A stretch of 64,000 nucleotides of DNA from Clostridia bacterium (GTDB lineage: Bacteria > Bacillota > Clostridia > Peptostreptococcales > Anaerovoracaceae). The notes under the pieces are model-generated. The model was not told where the DNA came from. It worked only from the letters and a program-made list of their open reading frames with translations, and did no database searches. The position numbers and the translations under genes are program-made. The DNA is taken from the NCBI GenBank assembly GCA_910575405.1, contig CAJTER010000002.1, positions 124,001 to 188,000 of the forward strand, in the 5' to 3' direction. Positions 51,479-61,946 of the stretch are shown here, piece by piece. Position 1 is the stretch's first letter; every line of letters starts with the position of its first letter.

Positions 51479-53947
51479 ATGATAGATAAGTATAATTTTA
51501 CAGAGATTGAAAAAAAGTGGCAGGACAAATGGAAGGCAGCCGATGTTTTTAAGACAACAGAGGATGAGGACAAGGAAAAGTACTATGTTCTGGAAATGTT
51601 TCCATACCCATCCGGCAAATTACATATGGGCCATGTGAGAAACTACTCCATCGGCGATGTAATTGCCCGCTTCAAGACTATGAAGGGCTACAACGTGCTC
51701 CATCCCATGGGTTGGGACTCCTTCGGACTTCCTGCTGAAAACGCCGCTATCAAGCATGGCGCGGCTCCCAGTGAGTGGACCTGGAATAATATTGATGAAA
51801 TGAGAGATCAGCTGGGAGAGCTGGGGCTTTCCTACGACTGGGATCGGGAGGTTGCCACCTGCCATCCTGACTATTACAAATGGATGCAGTGGATCTTTAT
51901 CCAGTTTTACAAAAAAGGGCTGGCTTACAAAAAAGAAAACCCGGTAAACTGGTGTCCCAGCTGTCAGACGGTACTTGCCAATGAGCAGGTAGTAGATGGA
52001 CAGTGCGAACGGTGTGGCGCTGAGGTAGGCAAAAAAGAGCTGTCCCAGTGGTATTTTAAGATCACCGATTACGCGGATCGGCTGCTGTCCAATCTGGAAC
52101 AGCTGGAAGGCTGGCCGGATAAAGTAAAGATCATGCAGAGAAACTGGATCGGAAAGAGCATCGGCGCTGAGGTTACCTTTGAAATCGAAGGCTTTGACAA
52201 GGGTCTGGACATTTTTACAACAAGACCTGACACTCTGTACGGCGTAACCTATATGGTACTGGCGCCGGAGCACCCATATGTAAAGGAACTGGTTTCGGGA
52301 AGCGAATATGAACCAGCTGTAAAGGCATATCTGGATAAAGTACAGCACATGTCGGATATTGAACGTACTTCCACCACAAACGAAAAGACAGGTGAATTCA
52401 TCGGAAGATATGCCATCAATCCAGTAAACGGCAAGAAGGTTCCTATCTATATTTCCGACTACGTTCTGATGGACTACGGAACAGGAGCCATTATGGCAGT
52501 ACCTGCCCATGACCAGAGAGACTTTGACTTTGCCAAGAAATTTGGCTTGGATATTATTCCGGTAGTGGATACCGATGATCCAACGATCGATGTATACGAT
52601 CTGAAAGAAGCCTTTGCTGCCGAAGGAAACATGATCAATTCGGATCTCTTTACCGGCATGAACAACAAGGAAGCCATCGTTAAGATCATCGACTATCTGG
52701 AAGAAAAGGGAATCGGTAAAAAGTCTATCAACTACAGACTGAGAGACTGGCTGATTTCCAGACAGAGATACTGGGGAACACCGATTCCCATGATCTACTG
52801 CGACGACTGCGGCTGGGTGCCGGAAAAGGAAGAAAACCTGCCGGTTCTGCTACCGACTGACGTGGAATTCACAGGCAAGGGAGAATCCCCTCTGACCACC
52901 AGTAAGACCTTCAAGGATGCCGTCTGCCCTAAATGCGGAAAGCCGGCCAGAAGAGAAATGGATACCATGGATACATTCCTGGATTCTTCTTGGTATTTCC
53001 TGCGTTACTGTGACGCGAAGAACGACAAGGAAGCCTTTAATCTGGACAAAGTAAAATACTGGATGAGCGTTGATCAGTACATTGGCGGAGTGGAGCATGC
53101 CATTCTCCATCTGATGTACGCTAGATTCTTCCAGATGGCGCTCTATGATCTGGGGCTTGTAAGTACAGAAGAGCCTTTCACCAACCTGCTGACTCAGGGG
53201 ATGGTAATCAAGGATGGAAAGAAAATGTCCAAATCCATCGGAAACGTAGTTAGCCCCGCGGAAATCATTGAAAAATACGGTGCAGACACGGCAAGACTCT
53301 TTATCCTCTTCGCCGCTCCGCCGGAACGGGAACTGGACTGGTCGGATAAAGGCGTAGAGGGAAGCTATCGTTTCCTTAACCGGGTACACAGGCTGGTATA
53401 TGAATATGCGGATAAATGCAGGGAATGGACCGGCGAGTGGAAAGCGGAAAGCAAGGCGGACAAAGAGCTTGCATATGCCATGAATTACACCATCAAAAAA
53501 GTGTCCGATGATGTAGGCGGCAGATTTAACTTTAACACTGCCATCAGTTCTATCATGGAGCTGGTAAACGAAATGTACAAATACAAAGAAGGGGAGATCA
53601 ATCAGGGGCTCTTTAAGGCAGCAATTGAGAATCTGGTGCTAGTGCTGTCTCCGTTTACACCGCATATCTGCGAGGAAATGTGGGAACACCTGGGACATAC
53701 TTCCTTTATCTATAACGAGAGCTGGCCTAAGTACGACGAAAAGGCGCTGGTTCGCGACACCGTTGAAATTGTAGTGCAGATCAACGGAAAAGTAAAAGAA
53801 AAAATGGATGTGCAGACAGGCATTTCCAAACAAGAACTGGAAAAGCTGGCCACAGAAAACGAAAAAATACAGAAGTTAACAAGCGGTAAGAACGTTGTAA
53901 AGGTAATTGCAGTACCAGGAAAACTTGTTAATATTGTTGTAAAATAG
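51479..53947 (+). CDS. leuS: Leucyl-tRNA synthetase
   Basis: An 822-residue class I synthetase with [19 protein letters not shown] (HIGH region), a zinc-type cluster ([12 protein letters not shown]...CERCG), the CP1 editing domain (about 220-415, with [19 protein letters not shown]), and KMSKSIGN near 583. The C-terminal anticodon-binding and tail domains are complete. It charges tRNA-Leu, which is also encoded in this window (CAA). Start ATG 51479 is just behind GGAGG within the rsfS end. Confidence 0.98.
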   Translation: MIDKYNFTEIEKKWQDKWKAADVFKTTEDEDKEKYYVLEMFPYPSGKLHMGHVRNYSIGDVIARFKTMKGYNVLHPMGWDSFGLPAENAAIKHGAAPSEWTWNNIDEMRDQLGELGLSYDWDREVATCHPDYYKWMQWIFIQFYKKGLAYKKENPVNWCPSCQTVLANEQVVDGQCERCGAEVGKKELSQWYFKITDYADRLLSNLEQLEGWPDKVKIMQRNWIGKSIGAEVTFEIEGFDKGLDIFTTRPDTLYGVTYMVLAPEHPYVKELVSGSEYEPAVKAYLDKVQHMSDIERTSTTNEKTGEFIGRYAINPVNGKKVPIYISDYVLMDYGTGAIMAVPAHDQRDFDFAKKFGLDIIPVVDTDDPTIDVYDLKEAFAAEGNMINSDLFTGMNNKEAIVKIIDYLEEKGIGKKSINYRLRDWLISRQRYWGTPIPMIYCDDCGWVPEKEENLPVLLPTDVEFTGKGESPLTTSKTFKDAVCPKCGKPARREMDTMDTFLDSSWYFLRYCDAKNDKEAFNLDKVKYWMSVDQYIGGVEHAILHLMYARFFQMALYDLGLVSTEEPFTNLLTQGMVIKDGKKMSKSIGNVVSPAEIIEKYGADTARLFILFAAPPERELDWSDKGVEGSYRFLNRVHRLVYEYADKCREWTGEWKAESKADKELAYAMNYTIKKVSDDVGGRFNFNTAISSIMELVNEMYKYKEGEINQGLFKAAIENLVLVLSPFTPHICEEMWEHLGHTSFIYNESWPKYDEKALVRDTVEIVVQINGKVKEKMDVQTGISKQELEKLATENEKIQKLTSGKNVVKVIAVPGKLVNIVVK

Positions 53948-53992
53948 GTTTTCTCAGCTTTTCATAATAAAGAAAAGAGAGAACGGAAATTT

Positions 53993-55681
53993 ATGAGAAC
54001 GAAACAACAGAATACGAACAATAAGGGCGGATTGCCGGTAAAAATCATCCCTTTAGGCGGATTGAACGAAATTGGGAAAAATATGACCGTTTTGGAATAC
54101 AGGGATGAAATTCTGGTGATCGACTGCGGGCTTTCCTTCCCGGATGACGATATGTTCGGAATTGATATGGTCATCCCGGATTTTGACTACCTGATCCAAA
54201 ACAAAAAGAAGATAAAAGGTATCGTCATCACCCACGGTCACGAAGATCACATCGGCGCGGTTCCTTACCTGCTGAAGGTGCTCAATGTGCCGATTTACGG
54301 AACCCGCTTTCCCCTGGGGCTCATCCAGAACAAGCTGAAAGAGCACGGGCTGAGGGGAAAGCTTCATCCTATTAAGGCAGGACAGAAGTTCAGGCTGGGA
54401 TCCTTTGAAGTGGAAACCCTGCGCATTACCCACTCTATCGCCGACTCCATCTGTCTGTGTATCAACACACCGGCAGGAAGGATCTTCCACACCGGAGACT
54501 TTAAGATCGACTATACTCCGGTGGATGGAGAACCCCTGGATTTTGCCAGACTGGCAGAGCTGGGTTCAAAGGGCGTCATGCTCATGATGGCAGACAGTAC
54601 CAATGCCACGAGAAAGGGCTACACAGCTTCGGAAAAGGTGGTGGGACGCACGCTGGAGGATATTTTCAGACGCTCCCAAACCAGAATCATCATTGCCACC
54701 TTTTCTTCCAATGTCCACAGGCTGCAGAAAATCATTGATATCGCAGTTCTGTGCAAGCGAAAGGTAGCGGTTTCTGGCAGGAGCATGGTTAATGTAGTAG
54801 AACTGGCCCAGGAACTGGGATACATTAAAATTCCCGCAAATGTGCTGGTGGACATTAACAAAATCCGCAACATACCGGATAAGGATCTGGTCATCATTAC
54901 AACGGGCAGCCAGGGAGAGCCAATGTCGGCTCTTTCCAGGATGGCAACCTCGGATCACAAAGCAGTAAAAATTAAAAAAGGCGATATGGTCATCCTTTCC
55001 TCCACACCAGTGCCCGGAAATGAAAAGACCGTATCCAATGTCGTAAACAAGCTCTTTGAAAAAGGCGCGGAGGTCATTTATTCGGATATCGCGGATATCC
55101 ACGTTTCCGGCCACGCCTGTCAGGAGGAGCTGAAGCTGATGCATTCCTTAATCAGGCCCCAGTATTTCATGCCTGTACACGGAGAATACCGGCACCTGAA
55201 AAAACATTCGGAAATTGCCCAGTCTCTGGGAATGCCGGAAAACAGGATTTTTATCCTGGAAAACGGGGACGAACTGGATGTGAACCGCAGGCAGGCCCGC
55301 ATTCAGAAGCAGGTAGCCGAAGCAGAAGGCGTTATGGTAGATGGCCTTGGAGTAGGAGATGTAGGAAATATCGTATTGCGGGACAGGCGGCTTCTTTCCG
55401 AGTCCGGTCTGATTATCGTAGTGGCGGCAATCGACCGGGCAAACAACCGGGTGTCCTCAGGGCCGGATATTATCTCAAGAGGATTCGTCTATGTGCGTGA
55501 AAACGAAAAGCTCATCGACGAGGCCTGCGATCTGGCAGAGGAAATCCTGGAGGAATGCTGCAGAAAAAATGTCCGGGACTGGAACGCCATGAAAACGGCA
55601 GTTCGGGAAGGCATGAGAAAGTTTATTTACAACAAGACTATGAGAAGCCCAGTCATTCTGCCGATATTTTTGGAGGTATAA
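53993..55681 (+). CDS. rnj: Ribonuclease J
   Basis: A 562-residue MBL-fold RNase. Catalytic motifs: THGHEDHIGAVPYL, HTGDFK, and later STPVPGNEKTV, HVSGHACQEELKLM, and VHGEYRHLKKH, as in RNase J1/J2. It has 5'-3' exo- and endonuclease activity in mRNA decay and rRNA maturation. It lies 45 bp after leuS and 3 bp before ylbF. Only one rnj copy is seen in the window. Confidence 0.96.
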   Translation: MRTKQQNTNNKGGLPVKIIPLGGLNEIGKNMTVLEYRDEILVIDCGLSFPDDDMFGIDMVIPDFDYLIQNKKKIKGIVITHGHEDHIGAVPYLLKVLNVPIYGTRFPLGLIQNKLKEHGLRGKLHPIKAGQKFRLGSFEVETLRITHSIADSICLCINTPAGRIFHTGDFKIDYTPVDGEPLDFARLAELGSKGVMLMMADSTNATRKGYTASEKVVGRTLEDIFRRSQTRIIIATFSSNVHRLQKIIDIAVLCKRKVAVSGRSMVNVVELAQELGYIKIPANVLVDINKIRNIPDKDLVIITTGSQGEPMSALSRMATSDHKAVKIKKGDMVILSSTPVPGNEKTVSNVVNKLFEKGAEVIYSDIADIHVSGHACQEELKLMHSLIRPQYFMPVHGEYRHLKKHSEIAQSLGMPENRIFILENGDELDVNRRQARIQKQVAEAEGVMVDGLGVGDVGNIVLRDRRLLSESGLIIVVAAIDRANNRVSSGPDIISRGFVYVRENEKLIDEACDLAEEILEECCRKNVRDWNAMKTAVREGMRKFIYNKTMRSPVILPIFLEV

Positions 55682-55684
55682 GCG

Positions 55685-56047
55685 ATGAATGTATATGAAG
55701 AAGCGCACAAGTTAACACAGGCAATCCGGGAATCGGAGGAATACAAGCAGTTTCAGGCAGCAAAGGAAAAGCTGAAAGCAAATCCGGAGCTGGAAAAAAA
55801 CCTCAATGATTTTAAATCGCAGCAGATTAGCATGCAGGCAGGTCAGATGATGGGGCAGCAGATGGATCAGGACATGATGAGCCATATTCAGGGTCTTTAC
55901 GGCATTCTGCTTAAAGATCCTCTGGCTGCCGAGTATCTCCAGTGTGAGATGCGCTTTTCCCTTATGATGAACGATGTTTTTCAAATCCTGGGAGAAGTAG
56001 TGGATCTGGGATTAGGCGAGTTAGGCGGTGTGCTAAATGGCAGATAA
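55685..56047 (+). CDS. YlbF-family regulator
   Basis: A 120-residue alpha-helical protein with the YlbF/YmcA pattern (VYEEAHKLTQAIRESEEYK, NPELEKNLNDFKSQQ, LMMNDVFQILGEVVDLGL). In B. subtilis YlbF belongs to the YlbF-YmcA-YaaT complex that steers RNase Y. Here it sits 3 bp behind RNase J and overlaps the M24 peptidase by 11 bp, a suggestive RNA-decay neighbourhood. A role in processing is likely but inferred. Confidence 0.88.
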   Translation: MNVYEEAHKLTQAIRESEEYKQFQAAKEKLKANPELEKNLNDFKSQQISMQAGQMMGQQMDQDMMSHIQGLYGILLKDPLAAEYLQCEMRFSLMMNDVFQILGEVVDLGLGELGGVLNGR

Positions 56048-56735
56048 ACGGATTAAGACGCCGGATGAGCTTTTGAAAATCATGAAAGCGGAAGCCATGG
56101 GGGATATCTGTTTTACCCATATTCTGGATTTTATTAAGACGGGTATGACCGAGATACAGGTGGCGGAAGAAATCGAACGGGTTCTGCTGGCTCTGGGAGC
56201 TGAGGGACTTTCCTTTCCTACAATTTGTGTTTCCGGGACAAGGACGGAATTTCCTCACGGAGAACCGACGGATAAAGTGATTGAAGAAGGCGATTTTGTT
56301 ACCATTGATATGGGAGCCATTGTAGACGGCTACTGTGGTGATATGACGAGAACCGTTGCCATGGGCCAGATTACAGATGAGCAGCAGGAAGTATACGATA
56401 TTGTCCTGCGCTCTCAGAAGGCAGGTCTTGAGGCCGTAAAATCAGGAGTGAAATGCTTTGATGTGGATAAGGTCTGCCGTGATATTATTGCGGAAGCCGG
56501 ATATGGGCAGTATTACATCCATGGAACTGGCCACGGTGTTGGTACGGAGGTTCACGAGGCGCCTACACTGAATACGAAAAGCGATGAGGTGTTGGAAGAA
56601 TACATGCCAGTTACCATAGAACCGGGAATTTATATCCCCGAAACCTTCGGTGTACGCATTGAGGACTTGGCAATTGTAACAGATTTTGGTATAATAAATA
56701 CAACAAAGTCAGAAAAAGAATTAATCATACTCTAG
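56037..56735 (+). CDS. M24 aminopeptidase P-like protein, catalytic domain only
   Basis: A 232-residue pita-bread metallopeptidase. The metal ligands are all visible: [19 protein letters not shown] (two Asp), HGTGHGVG (His), IEPGIYIP (Glu) and RIEDLAI (Glu). Family members such as YqhT/PepP are about 350 residues with an N-terminal creatinase-like domain, which is absent here: the protein starts at [16 protein letters not shown], the head of the M24 domain. It should remove N-terminal Xaa from Xaa-Pro peptides; the missing domain may alter specificity or oligomerisation. Its 3' end contains the efp promoter. Confidence 0.88.
   Translation: MADKRIKTPDELLKIMKAEAMGDICFTHILDFIKTGMTEIQVAEEIERVLLALGAEGLSFPTICVSGTRTEFPHGEPTDKVIEEGDFVTIDMGAIVDGYCGDMTRTVAMGQITDEQQEVYDIVLRSQKAGLEAVKSGVKCFDVDKVCRDIIAEAGYGQYYIHGTGHGVGTEVHEAPTLNTKSDEVLEEYMPVTIEPGIYIPETFGVRIEDLAIVTDFGIINTTKSEKELIIL
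56667..56695 (+). promoter_or_regulatory. Internal promoter for efp
   Basis: TTGGCA at 56667-56672 and TATAAT at 56690-56695 are 17 bp apart, with an extended TGG before the -10, inside the 3' end of the M24 gene. It would give efp independent transcription. Confidence 0.6.
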
Positions 56736-56808
56736 TGCTGGTACAGGGCAGAGCAAAACAGGAGCATGCTGCGTACCGATAGCGAGAAGAAAGAAAGGTC
56801 GAGATTTT

Positions 56809-57369
56809 ATGATTTATGCAGGTGATTTTAGAAAAGGTATTACATTTGAAATCAATGGAGAACCCCATGTAGTGCTGGATTTCCAGCATGTAAAGCCAGG
56901 TAAGGGCGCAGCCTTTGTAAGGACGAAATACAGAAATATCCTTTCCGGGGCTACTAGAGAAGAAGCTTTCAACCCAAATGACAAATTCCCTAAGGCCCAC
57001 ATTGAAACAAAGACCATGCAGTATCTCTACAATGACGGAGAACTCTACTATTTCATGGATCCGGAAAGCTACGACCAGATTCCGCTTCCCCAGGAACAGG
57101 TGGAAGAAGCCATGAAATACCTGAGAGAAAACGATGAGGCAACCATCAAGTTCTACAAAGGAAACGCTTTCCTTGTAGAAGCTCCTAACTTTGTGGATCT
57201 GAAGGTCATTGAAACAGAGCCGGGCGTAAAGGGCGATACAGCTACCAATGTAACTAAGGCAGCTACCGTTGAAACCGGCGCGGTCGTTCATGTTCCCATC
57301 TTCATCAATGAAGGTGAAATCATTCAGATTGACACAAGAACCGGAGAATATCTGGGAAGATCCAAATAA
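56809..57369 (+). CDS. efp: Translation elongation factor P
   Basis: A 186-residue three-domain factor with the KOW-like start ([17 protein letters not shown]), the modification-loop region [17 protein letters not shown] (Lys in PGKGAAF), and OB-fold domains ending [11 protein letters not shown]. It relieves ribosome stalling at polyproline. Notably, the secreted metalloprotease here carries proline-rich repeats. It follows the M24 gene (the usual order) by 73 bp and has an internal promoter. Confidence 0.97.
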   Translation: MIYAGDFRKGITFEINGEPHVVLDFQHVKPGKGAAFVRTKYRNILSGATREEAFNPNDKFPKAHIETKTMQYLYNDGELYYFMDPESYDQIPLPQEQVEEAMKYLRENDEATIKFYKGNAFLVEAPNFVDLKVIETEPGVKGDTATNVTKAATVETGAVVHVPIFINEGEIIQIDTRTGEYLGRSK

Positions 57370-57436
57370 GGATTTGAAAATCCGGTAAATGCGCAGGCAG
57401 GAAAGGCAGGCACGTTTTAACGGACATTTTGCAGCA

Positions 57437-57460
57437 AAAGGGGCGTGTCAGCGTCCCTTT
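57437..57460 (+). terminator. Terminator-like hairpin after efp
   Basis: AAAGGGGCG pairs with CGTCCCTTT with one G-U pair. The T tract after it is short (TTTATATG), so it may be partial. Confidence 0.5.
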
Positions 57461-57563
57461 ATATGTATGTAAAATCAGTATGCAAGCGCAAGGCCCAGGA
57501 TAGCGTCCGCTTATTTGGAGGATGATAGTTACGATAAAGATTGCAGAAATGAGGACGGATTAA

Positions 57564-58652
57564 ATGAGTGAAGCATATCAGGAAAAGCAGGTAAAGATAA
57601 AGAAAAAAGGCAAAATAAAAATTGTCGTCATTATTCTGGCTGTTATGGTTCTGCTGCTTGCAGGAGGCTTTGTTTTTTATGTGCATGGAATTTCGGCAGC
57701 GGATCCGGACAGCAAGGAGAATATTAGTGTGACAGTAGGAGATGGGGCCGGAGCACTTCAAATTTTGAACCAGCTTGATCAGGAAGGGCTGGTGCAAAAT
57801 AAGCTGTGTGCAAAAATATTCCTAAAGCTTTATTCACCCAGCAATATTCAGGCTAATACGTATGTACTCAGCAGGAGTATGACCCTGACGGAAATCTTTG
57901 AGGCCATGGAAACGGGAAATCCAAAATATATTTCACAATCACGGTTTACAGTTGTTGAAGGGACAACCATCCCTCAGGCAGCCGAAGCCATTGCATCCGA
58001 AGCAGGGATCAGCCAGGAAGAGATCCTGCAGAAATGGTCGGATACAACGTATCTGAATTCCCTGATTCAAAAATACTGGTTCCTGACAGATGAAATCTTA
58101 AACCCGGATCTGAAATATCCGCTGGAAGGGTATCTTTACCCGGAAACCTATTTTCTGCCATCGGAAAACCCGGACCTGGAAAAGCTGACCGAATCCATGC
58201 TGGATAAAATGGATGAAGCGCTGACACCGCTGAAAAGCAATATTGAGAGCAAGCTGGGCATGAGCATTCACCAGTTCTTGTCTTTTGCTTCGGTTGTGGA
58301 GGCAGAGTCTCTCTTTGAGGAGGATCGGGCCAGGATTGCGGGAGTTTTCAAAAACCGGCTGGATCAGAATATGCCGCTGCAAAGCGATATTACAGTTCTG
58401 TATGCTCTGGGAGAAAAGCGGGTTGCTGTCTCTATAGCAGAGACACAGATCGATTCTAAATATAATACTTATAAATATCCGGGTGTCCCGGTAGGGCCTG
58501 TATGCGCTGTGCCGGCAGGGACTATGGAGGATTCTGTGAACTACGATCCCAGCGATTTCCTTTTCTTTTTTGCAACAGAGGACGGAAAGGTGCTGTACTC
58601 CAAGACATATGCTGAACATCAGAAAATTGTAAATGAAAATAAATGGTACTAA
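57564..58652 (+). CDS. mltG: Endolytic murein transglycosylase MltG
   Basis: A 362-residue membrane-anchored enzyme. One N-terminal helix (VVIILAVMVLLLAGGFVFYV) is followed by a LysM-like subdomain and the YceG catalytic domain with VVEAESLFEEDRARIAGVFK (active-site Glu in the VVEAE segment) and NTYKYPGVPVGPVCAVPAGT. It cleaves nascent glycan strands and limits their length. Start ATG 57564 has GAGGACGG upstream. It ends where trmR starts, with no gap. Confidence 0.95.
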   Translation: MSEAYQEKQVKIKKKGKIKIVVIILAVMVLLLAGGFVFYVHGISAADPDSKENISVTVGDGAGALQILNQLDQEGLVQNKLCAKIFLKLYSPSNIQANTYVLSRSMTLTEIFEAMETGNPKYISQSRFTVVEGTTIPQAAEAIASEAGISQEEILQKWSDTTYLNSLIQKYWFLTDEILNPDLKYPLEGYLYPETYFLPSENPDLEKLTESMLDKMDEALTPLKSNIESKLGMSIHQFLSFASVVEAESLFEEDRARIAGVFKNRLDQNMPLQSDITVLYALGEKRVAVSIAETQIDSKYNTYKYPGVPVGPVCAVPAGTMEDSVNYDPSDFLFFFATEDGKVLYSKTYAEHQKIVNENKWY

Positions 58653-59297
58653 ATGAATATTATAAACGATAAAGTTACAGCCTATATAGATGAACAATAC
58701 CGTCCGCTGAGTCCGGAGCTTGAGGCGCTGCGGCTCAGCTCAGAGGAATACAAGGTGCCTATTATTATGCGAGATATGGAGGGACTGCTGCTGAATCTGA
58801 TTCGCTTAAAGCAGCCGCGCCGTATTTTGGAAATCGGTACAGCCATTGGTTATTCCGCAGCCTGTATGGCAGAGGCGCTTCCTCAGTGCAGGGTGACAAC
58901 CATTGAGTCCGATCCGGCAGCAGCTGAAATTGCCCGGGAAAACATTGATTCCCTGGGACTTGCGGAGCGCATTACTCTGCTGCAGGGCAAAGGGCAGGAA
59001 GTTCTCGACACATTGACGGATGCTTTTGACTTTGTCTTTATTGACGCAGCAAAAAGCCACTATCGGACTTTTTGGGATAAAGTATCGGGCCTTTGTAGCC
59101 CAAGAGCAGTCATTGTGTGTGATAATGTGCTGATGAGAGGCACGACAGTTTCCGGTGAGTATGATCCGAGAAGAAAGCATAGAACAAGCATTCGCAGAAT
59201 GCGGGATTTCCTTTCTTTTCTGACAGATGAAGCGGAGGCCCATACCTGTATACTCCCTGTAGGCGATGGTGTTTCCATCAGTATTTTGAAAGGATAA
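58653..59297 (+). CDS. trmR: SAM-dependent O-methyltransferase TrmR-type (YrrM)
   Basis: A 214-residue class I methyltransferase with ILEIGTAIGYSAACMAE, TTIESDPAAAE, DFVFIDAAKSHY and VCDNVLMRG, the catechol-OMT-like fold. B. subtilis YrrM (TrmR) methylates 5-hydroxyuridine at tRNA position 34 to 5-methoxyuridine. The order mltG-trmR-U32 peptidase is the same as yrrL-yrrM-yrrN/O, which supports that role. It begins directly after the mltG stop and ends one base before trhP. Confidence 0.9.
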   Translation: MNIINDKVTAYIDEQYRPLSPELEALRLSSEEYKVPIIMRDMEGLLLNLIRLKQPRRILEIGTAIGYSAACMAEALPQCRVTTIESDPAAAEIARENIDSLGLAERITLLQGKGQEVLDTLTDAFDFVFIDAAKSHYRTFWDKVSGLCSPRAVIVCDNVLMRGTTVSGEYDPRRKHRTSIRRMRDFLSFLTDEAEAHTCILPVGDGVSISILKG

Positions 59298-59298
59298 C

Positions 59299-60528
59299 AT
59301 GGAAAAAATCGAGTTGCTCGCTCCGGCGGGAGATTTGGAAAAACTAAAGATAGCCGTCAGCTATGGCGCGGATGCGGTTTATTTTGGCGGAGAGCTGTTC
59401 AGCTTGCGTGCAGGCGCCGGAAACCTTTCCTTTGCGGAAATGGAGGAAGGGATTCGTTATGCGCATGCAAAAAATGTACGCTGCTATCTCGCTGTCAATA
59501 TTTTTGCCCATAATGAGGATATCCCTTTGCTGGAGGAGTATCTGGCCAGAATAAAGCCCCTGGATATTGATGCGTTTATCGTATCGGATCCGGGTATTCT
59601 GTGTATGATCCGGCAAGTGATGCCAGATGCGGAGATTCATATTTCCACCCAGGCCAACATGACAAATTACAGGACTGCCCGTTTTTGGCAGCAGCAGGGC
59701 GCGAAACGGATTGTGCTGGCAAGAGAGCTGACTTTTGAGGAAATCAAAGGGATTTCCGCGGAGCTTGCTGGCGATATGGAGCTGGAAGCCTTTGTTCAAG
59801 GAGCTATGTGCATTTCCTATTCCGGCAGATGCCTTCTCAGCAATTTCATGATCGAGCGGGACGCAAACCGGGGCCAATGTGCTCATCCTTGCAGATGGAA
59901 ATATGCGCTGGTAGAAGAACAGCGGCCAGACGAATATTATCCTGTGGAGGAAGATGAACGTGGAACCTATATTTTAAATTCGGGGGATCTCTGTATGATC
60001 GAGCATATCCCGGAGCTCATTGAGGCAGGTATCACATCGGCAAAGATCGAAGGCAGGATGAAAAGCAGCTTTTACGTAGCAACCATAGTCAGCGCCTATC
60101 GAAAAGCCATTGACGCCTATTACGCGGATCCAGAGGGCTATGTTTTCCGGCCTGAGTGGCTGGAGGAATTGAAAAAGGTAAGCCACCGGGAATTCACAAC
60201 AGGCTTTTACTTTAATCAGCCTACAAATAAGGATCAAAACTACCAGACCAGCGCTTACACGAGGAATTACACCTTTATCGGCGTTGTAAGGAGCTATGAT
60301 GCGGATACAAAGCTGGCGATTGTAGAGCAGAGGAACAAAATGACTCTGGGAGAGGAGATCGAGGTATTCGGCCCTTACACAGATTCCTTTACCCAAAAGC
60401 TGGAGGTTCTTTTGGATGAAGAAGGAAGTCCCCTGGAGTCAGCACCGCACCCGCAGCAGATTCTCCAGATTAAAATGGAGCAGCCTGTTGCTGAAAATTT
60501 TATGTTACGAAAACGAAAGGAGCAATAA
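59299..60528 (+). CDS. trhP: U32-family protein TrhP (tRNA uridine 5-hydroxylation)
   Basis: A 409-residue U32 peptidase-family protein. Opening motifs ELLAPAGDLEKLKIAVSYGA and DAVYFGGELFSLRAGAGNLS, the family signature EAFVQGAMCISYSGRCLLSN, and the Cys pair GQCAHPCRW, which are likely Fe-S ligands. TrhP proteins hydroxylate U34 of tRNA using prephenate, giving the substrate for TrmR encoded just upstream. Only one U32 gene is present, unlike B. subtilis with two. It is one base behind trmR and 3 bp before the CorC-like gene. Confidence 0.92.
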   Translation: MEKIELLAPAGDLEKLKIAVSYGADAVYFGGELFSLRAGAGNLSFAEMEEGIRYAHAKNVRCYLAVNIFAHNEDIPLLEEYLARIKPLDIDAFIVSDPGILCMIRQVMPDAEIHISTQANMTNYRTARFWQQQGAKRIVLARELTFEEIKGISAELAGDMELEAFVQGAMCISYSGRCLLSNFMIERDANRGQCAHPCRWKYALVEEQRPDEYYPVEEDERGTYILNSGDLCMIEHIPELIEAGITSAKIEGRMKSSFYVATIVSAYRKAIDAYYADPEGYVFRPEWLEELKKVSHREFTTGFYFNQPTNKDQNYQTSAYTRNYTFIGVVRSYDADTKLAIVEQRNKMTLGEEIEVFGPYTDSFTQKLEVLLDEEGSPLESAPHPQQILQIKMEQPVAENFMLRKRKEQ

Positions 60529-60531
60529 AGA

Positions 60532-61944
60532 ATGTCAAGTTCTGACCCCGGGTCGCCCTTGGCGGTCCAATTTATTTTTCTGTTTGTATTAATTTTAATC
60601 AATGCCTTTTTCGCTGCTGCGGAAATGGCAGTGGTATCTGTAAACAAGAACAAAATCAAAGTTCTTGTCCAGGAAGGAAATAAGCGGGCTCTGGCCGTCC
60701 AAAAGCTGGTGGAGGATCCCAATGTTTTCCTTTCTACCATCCAGGTTGCCATTACCCTGGCCGGTTTTTTAGCCAGTGCATCGGCGGCAGTCGGCTTGTC
60801 GGATGATCTGGGCGAATTCTTTGTACAGCTGGGGCTTTCTAAAACCGTTTCCACGGATCTTGCCGTTGTTATCGTAACGGTGATCCTTTCCTATGTTACG
60901 CTGGTGCTGGGAGAGCTATTTCCAAAGCGCATCGCGCTTCAGCATTCGGAAAAAATCGCCATGCTGGTGGTGCGCCCTATCAACGGGATTGCGATTCTTT
61001 CAAAGCCCTTTGTATGGTTCCTTTCCGTATCCGTCAATCTCCTTTTGAGAATTACAAGACAGAAGGTAGATCTGGATGATGACGAATTTTCGGAAGACGA
61101 GGTTATGTCCATGTTGGAAGTAGGGCAGGAAAGCGGCGTACTGAAGGAAGAAGGCAAAAAGATGATCAACAGCATCTTTGAATTTGACGACAAGCTGGCC
61201 GAAGAGATTATGACCCCCAGAACCGATGTCTTTTCCATTGATATCAATGATCCGATGGAAGAATATATTGACAAACTGATGGAGCTGCGTTATTCTCGTA
61301 TTCCGGTTTATGACGACGACAGCGATAAAATCATCGGGATCCTCAACATCAAGGATTACCTCATAAAGGCGAGAGAAGCAGGGTTTGACAATGTGGATAT
61401 TGCAACCATTATTCGAAAACCATACTTTGTGCCGGAAACGAAAAACGTCGATTCCCTGTTCTTTGAGCTTCAGAAAATGAGGCAGCAGATTGCAATTCTC
61501 ATTGACGAGTACGGCGGCTTTTCCGGTATCGTTACCATGGAAGACATTGTAGAGGAAGTCATGGGAGATATTGACGATGAATACGATGAGCAGGAGCCGG
61601 AGATTGAAAAGATCGATGAAAAGACATATCTGATTGACGGCGCTATGGATCTGGATGATATTAACGAAGAGCTGGATATTAAGCTGGAATCAGAAAACAG
61701 TGAAACAATTGGCGGCCTGATTATCGACATTTTGGGCGAAATCCCGGATGAGGATGAAAAGGAAGAGCGGATCGTAGAGGTTGAAAACTATGTTTTTAAA
61801 ATAGAATCCGTAAAAGACAGGAGAATTCAAAAGGTCAAACTATATATTATGCCGAAAAAGGAAGAATTAGACGAAGAAAGCGAAGGTGCAGAAGAGAGGG
61901 AATCCTACAGGGAGCGCCGGAGCCGGGAAAAGGAAAGCAGATAG
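60532..61944 (+). CDS. CNNM/CorC-HlyC-type transporter-associated protein
   Basis: A 470-residue membrane protein with a DUF21/CNNM membrane domain (INAFFAAAEMAVVSVNKNKI, ITLAGFLASASAAVG, LGELFPKRIAL), two CBS domains (about 215-335, including YSRIPVYDDDSDKIIGILNI) and a CorC_HlyC domain (IGGLIIDILGEIPDEDE), ending in an acidic, Arg/Glu-rich tail. Such proteins are linked to magnesium or cobalt export and are sometimes called hemolysin-like. It is the last gene of the operon and is followed by a hairpin. Confidence 0.93.
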   Translation: MSSSDPGSPLAVQFIFLFVLILINAFFAAAEMAVVSVNKNKIKVLVQEGNKRALAVQKLVEDPNVFLSTIQVAITLAGFLASASAAVGLSDDLGEFFVQLGLSKTVSTDLAVVIVTVILSYVTLVLGELFPKRIALQHSEKIAMLVVRPINGIAILSKPFVWFLSVSVNLLLRITRQKVDLDDDEFSEDEVMSMLEVGQESGVLKEEGKKMINSIFEFDDKLAEEIMTPRTDVFSIDINDPMEEYIDKLMELRYSRIPVYDDDSDKIIGILNIKDYLIKAREAGFDNVDIATIIRKPYFVPETKNVDSLFFELQKMRQQIAILIDEYGGFSGIVTMEDIVEEVMGDIDDEYDEQEPEIEKIDEKTYLIDGAMDLDDINEELDIKLESENSETIGGLIIDILGEIPDEDEKEERIVEVENYVFKIESVKDRRIQKVKLYIMPKKEELDEESEGAEERESYRERRSREKESR

Positions 61945-61946
61945 AC

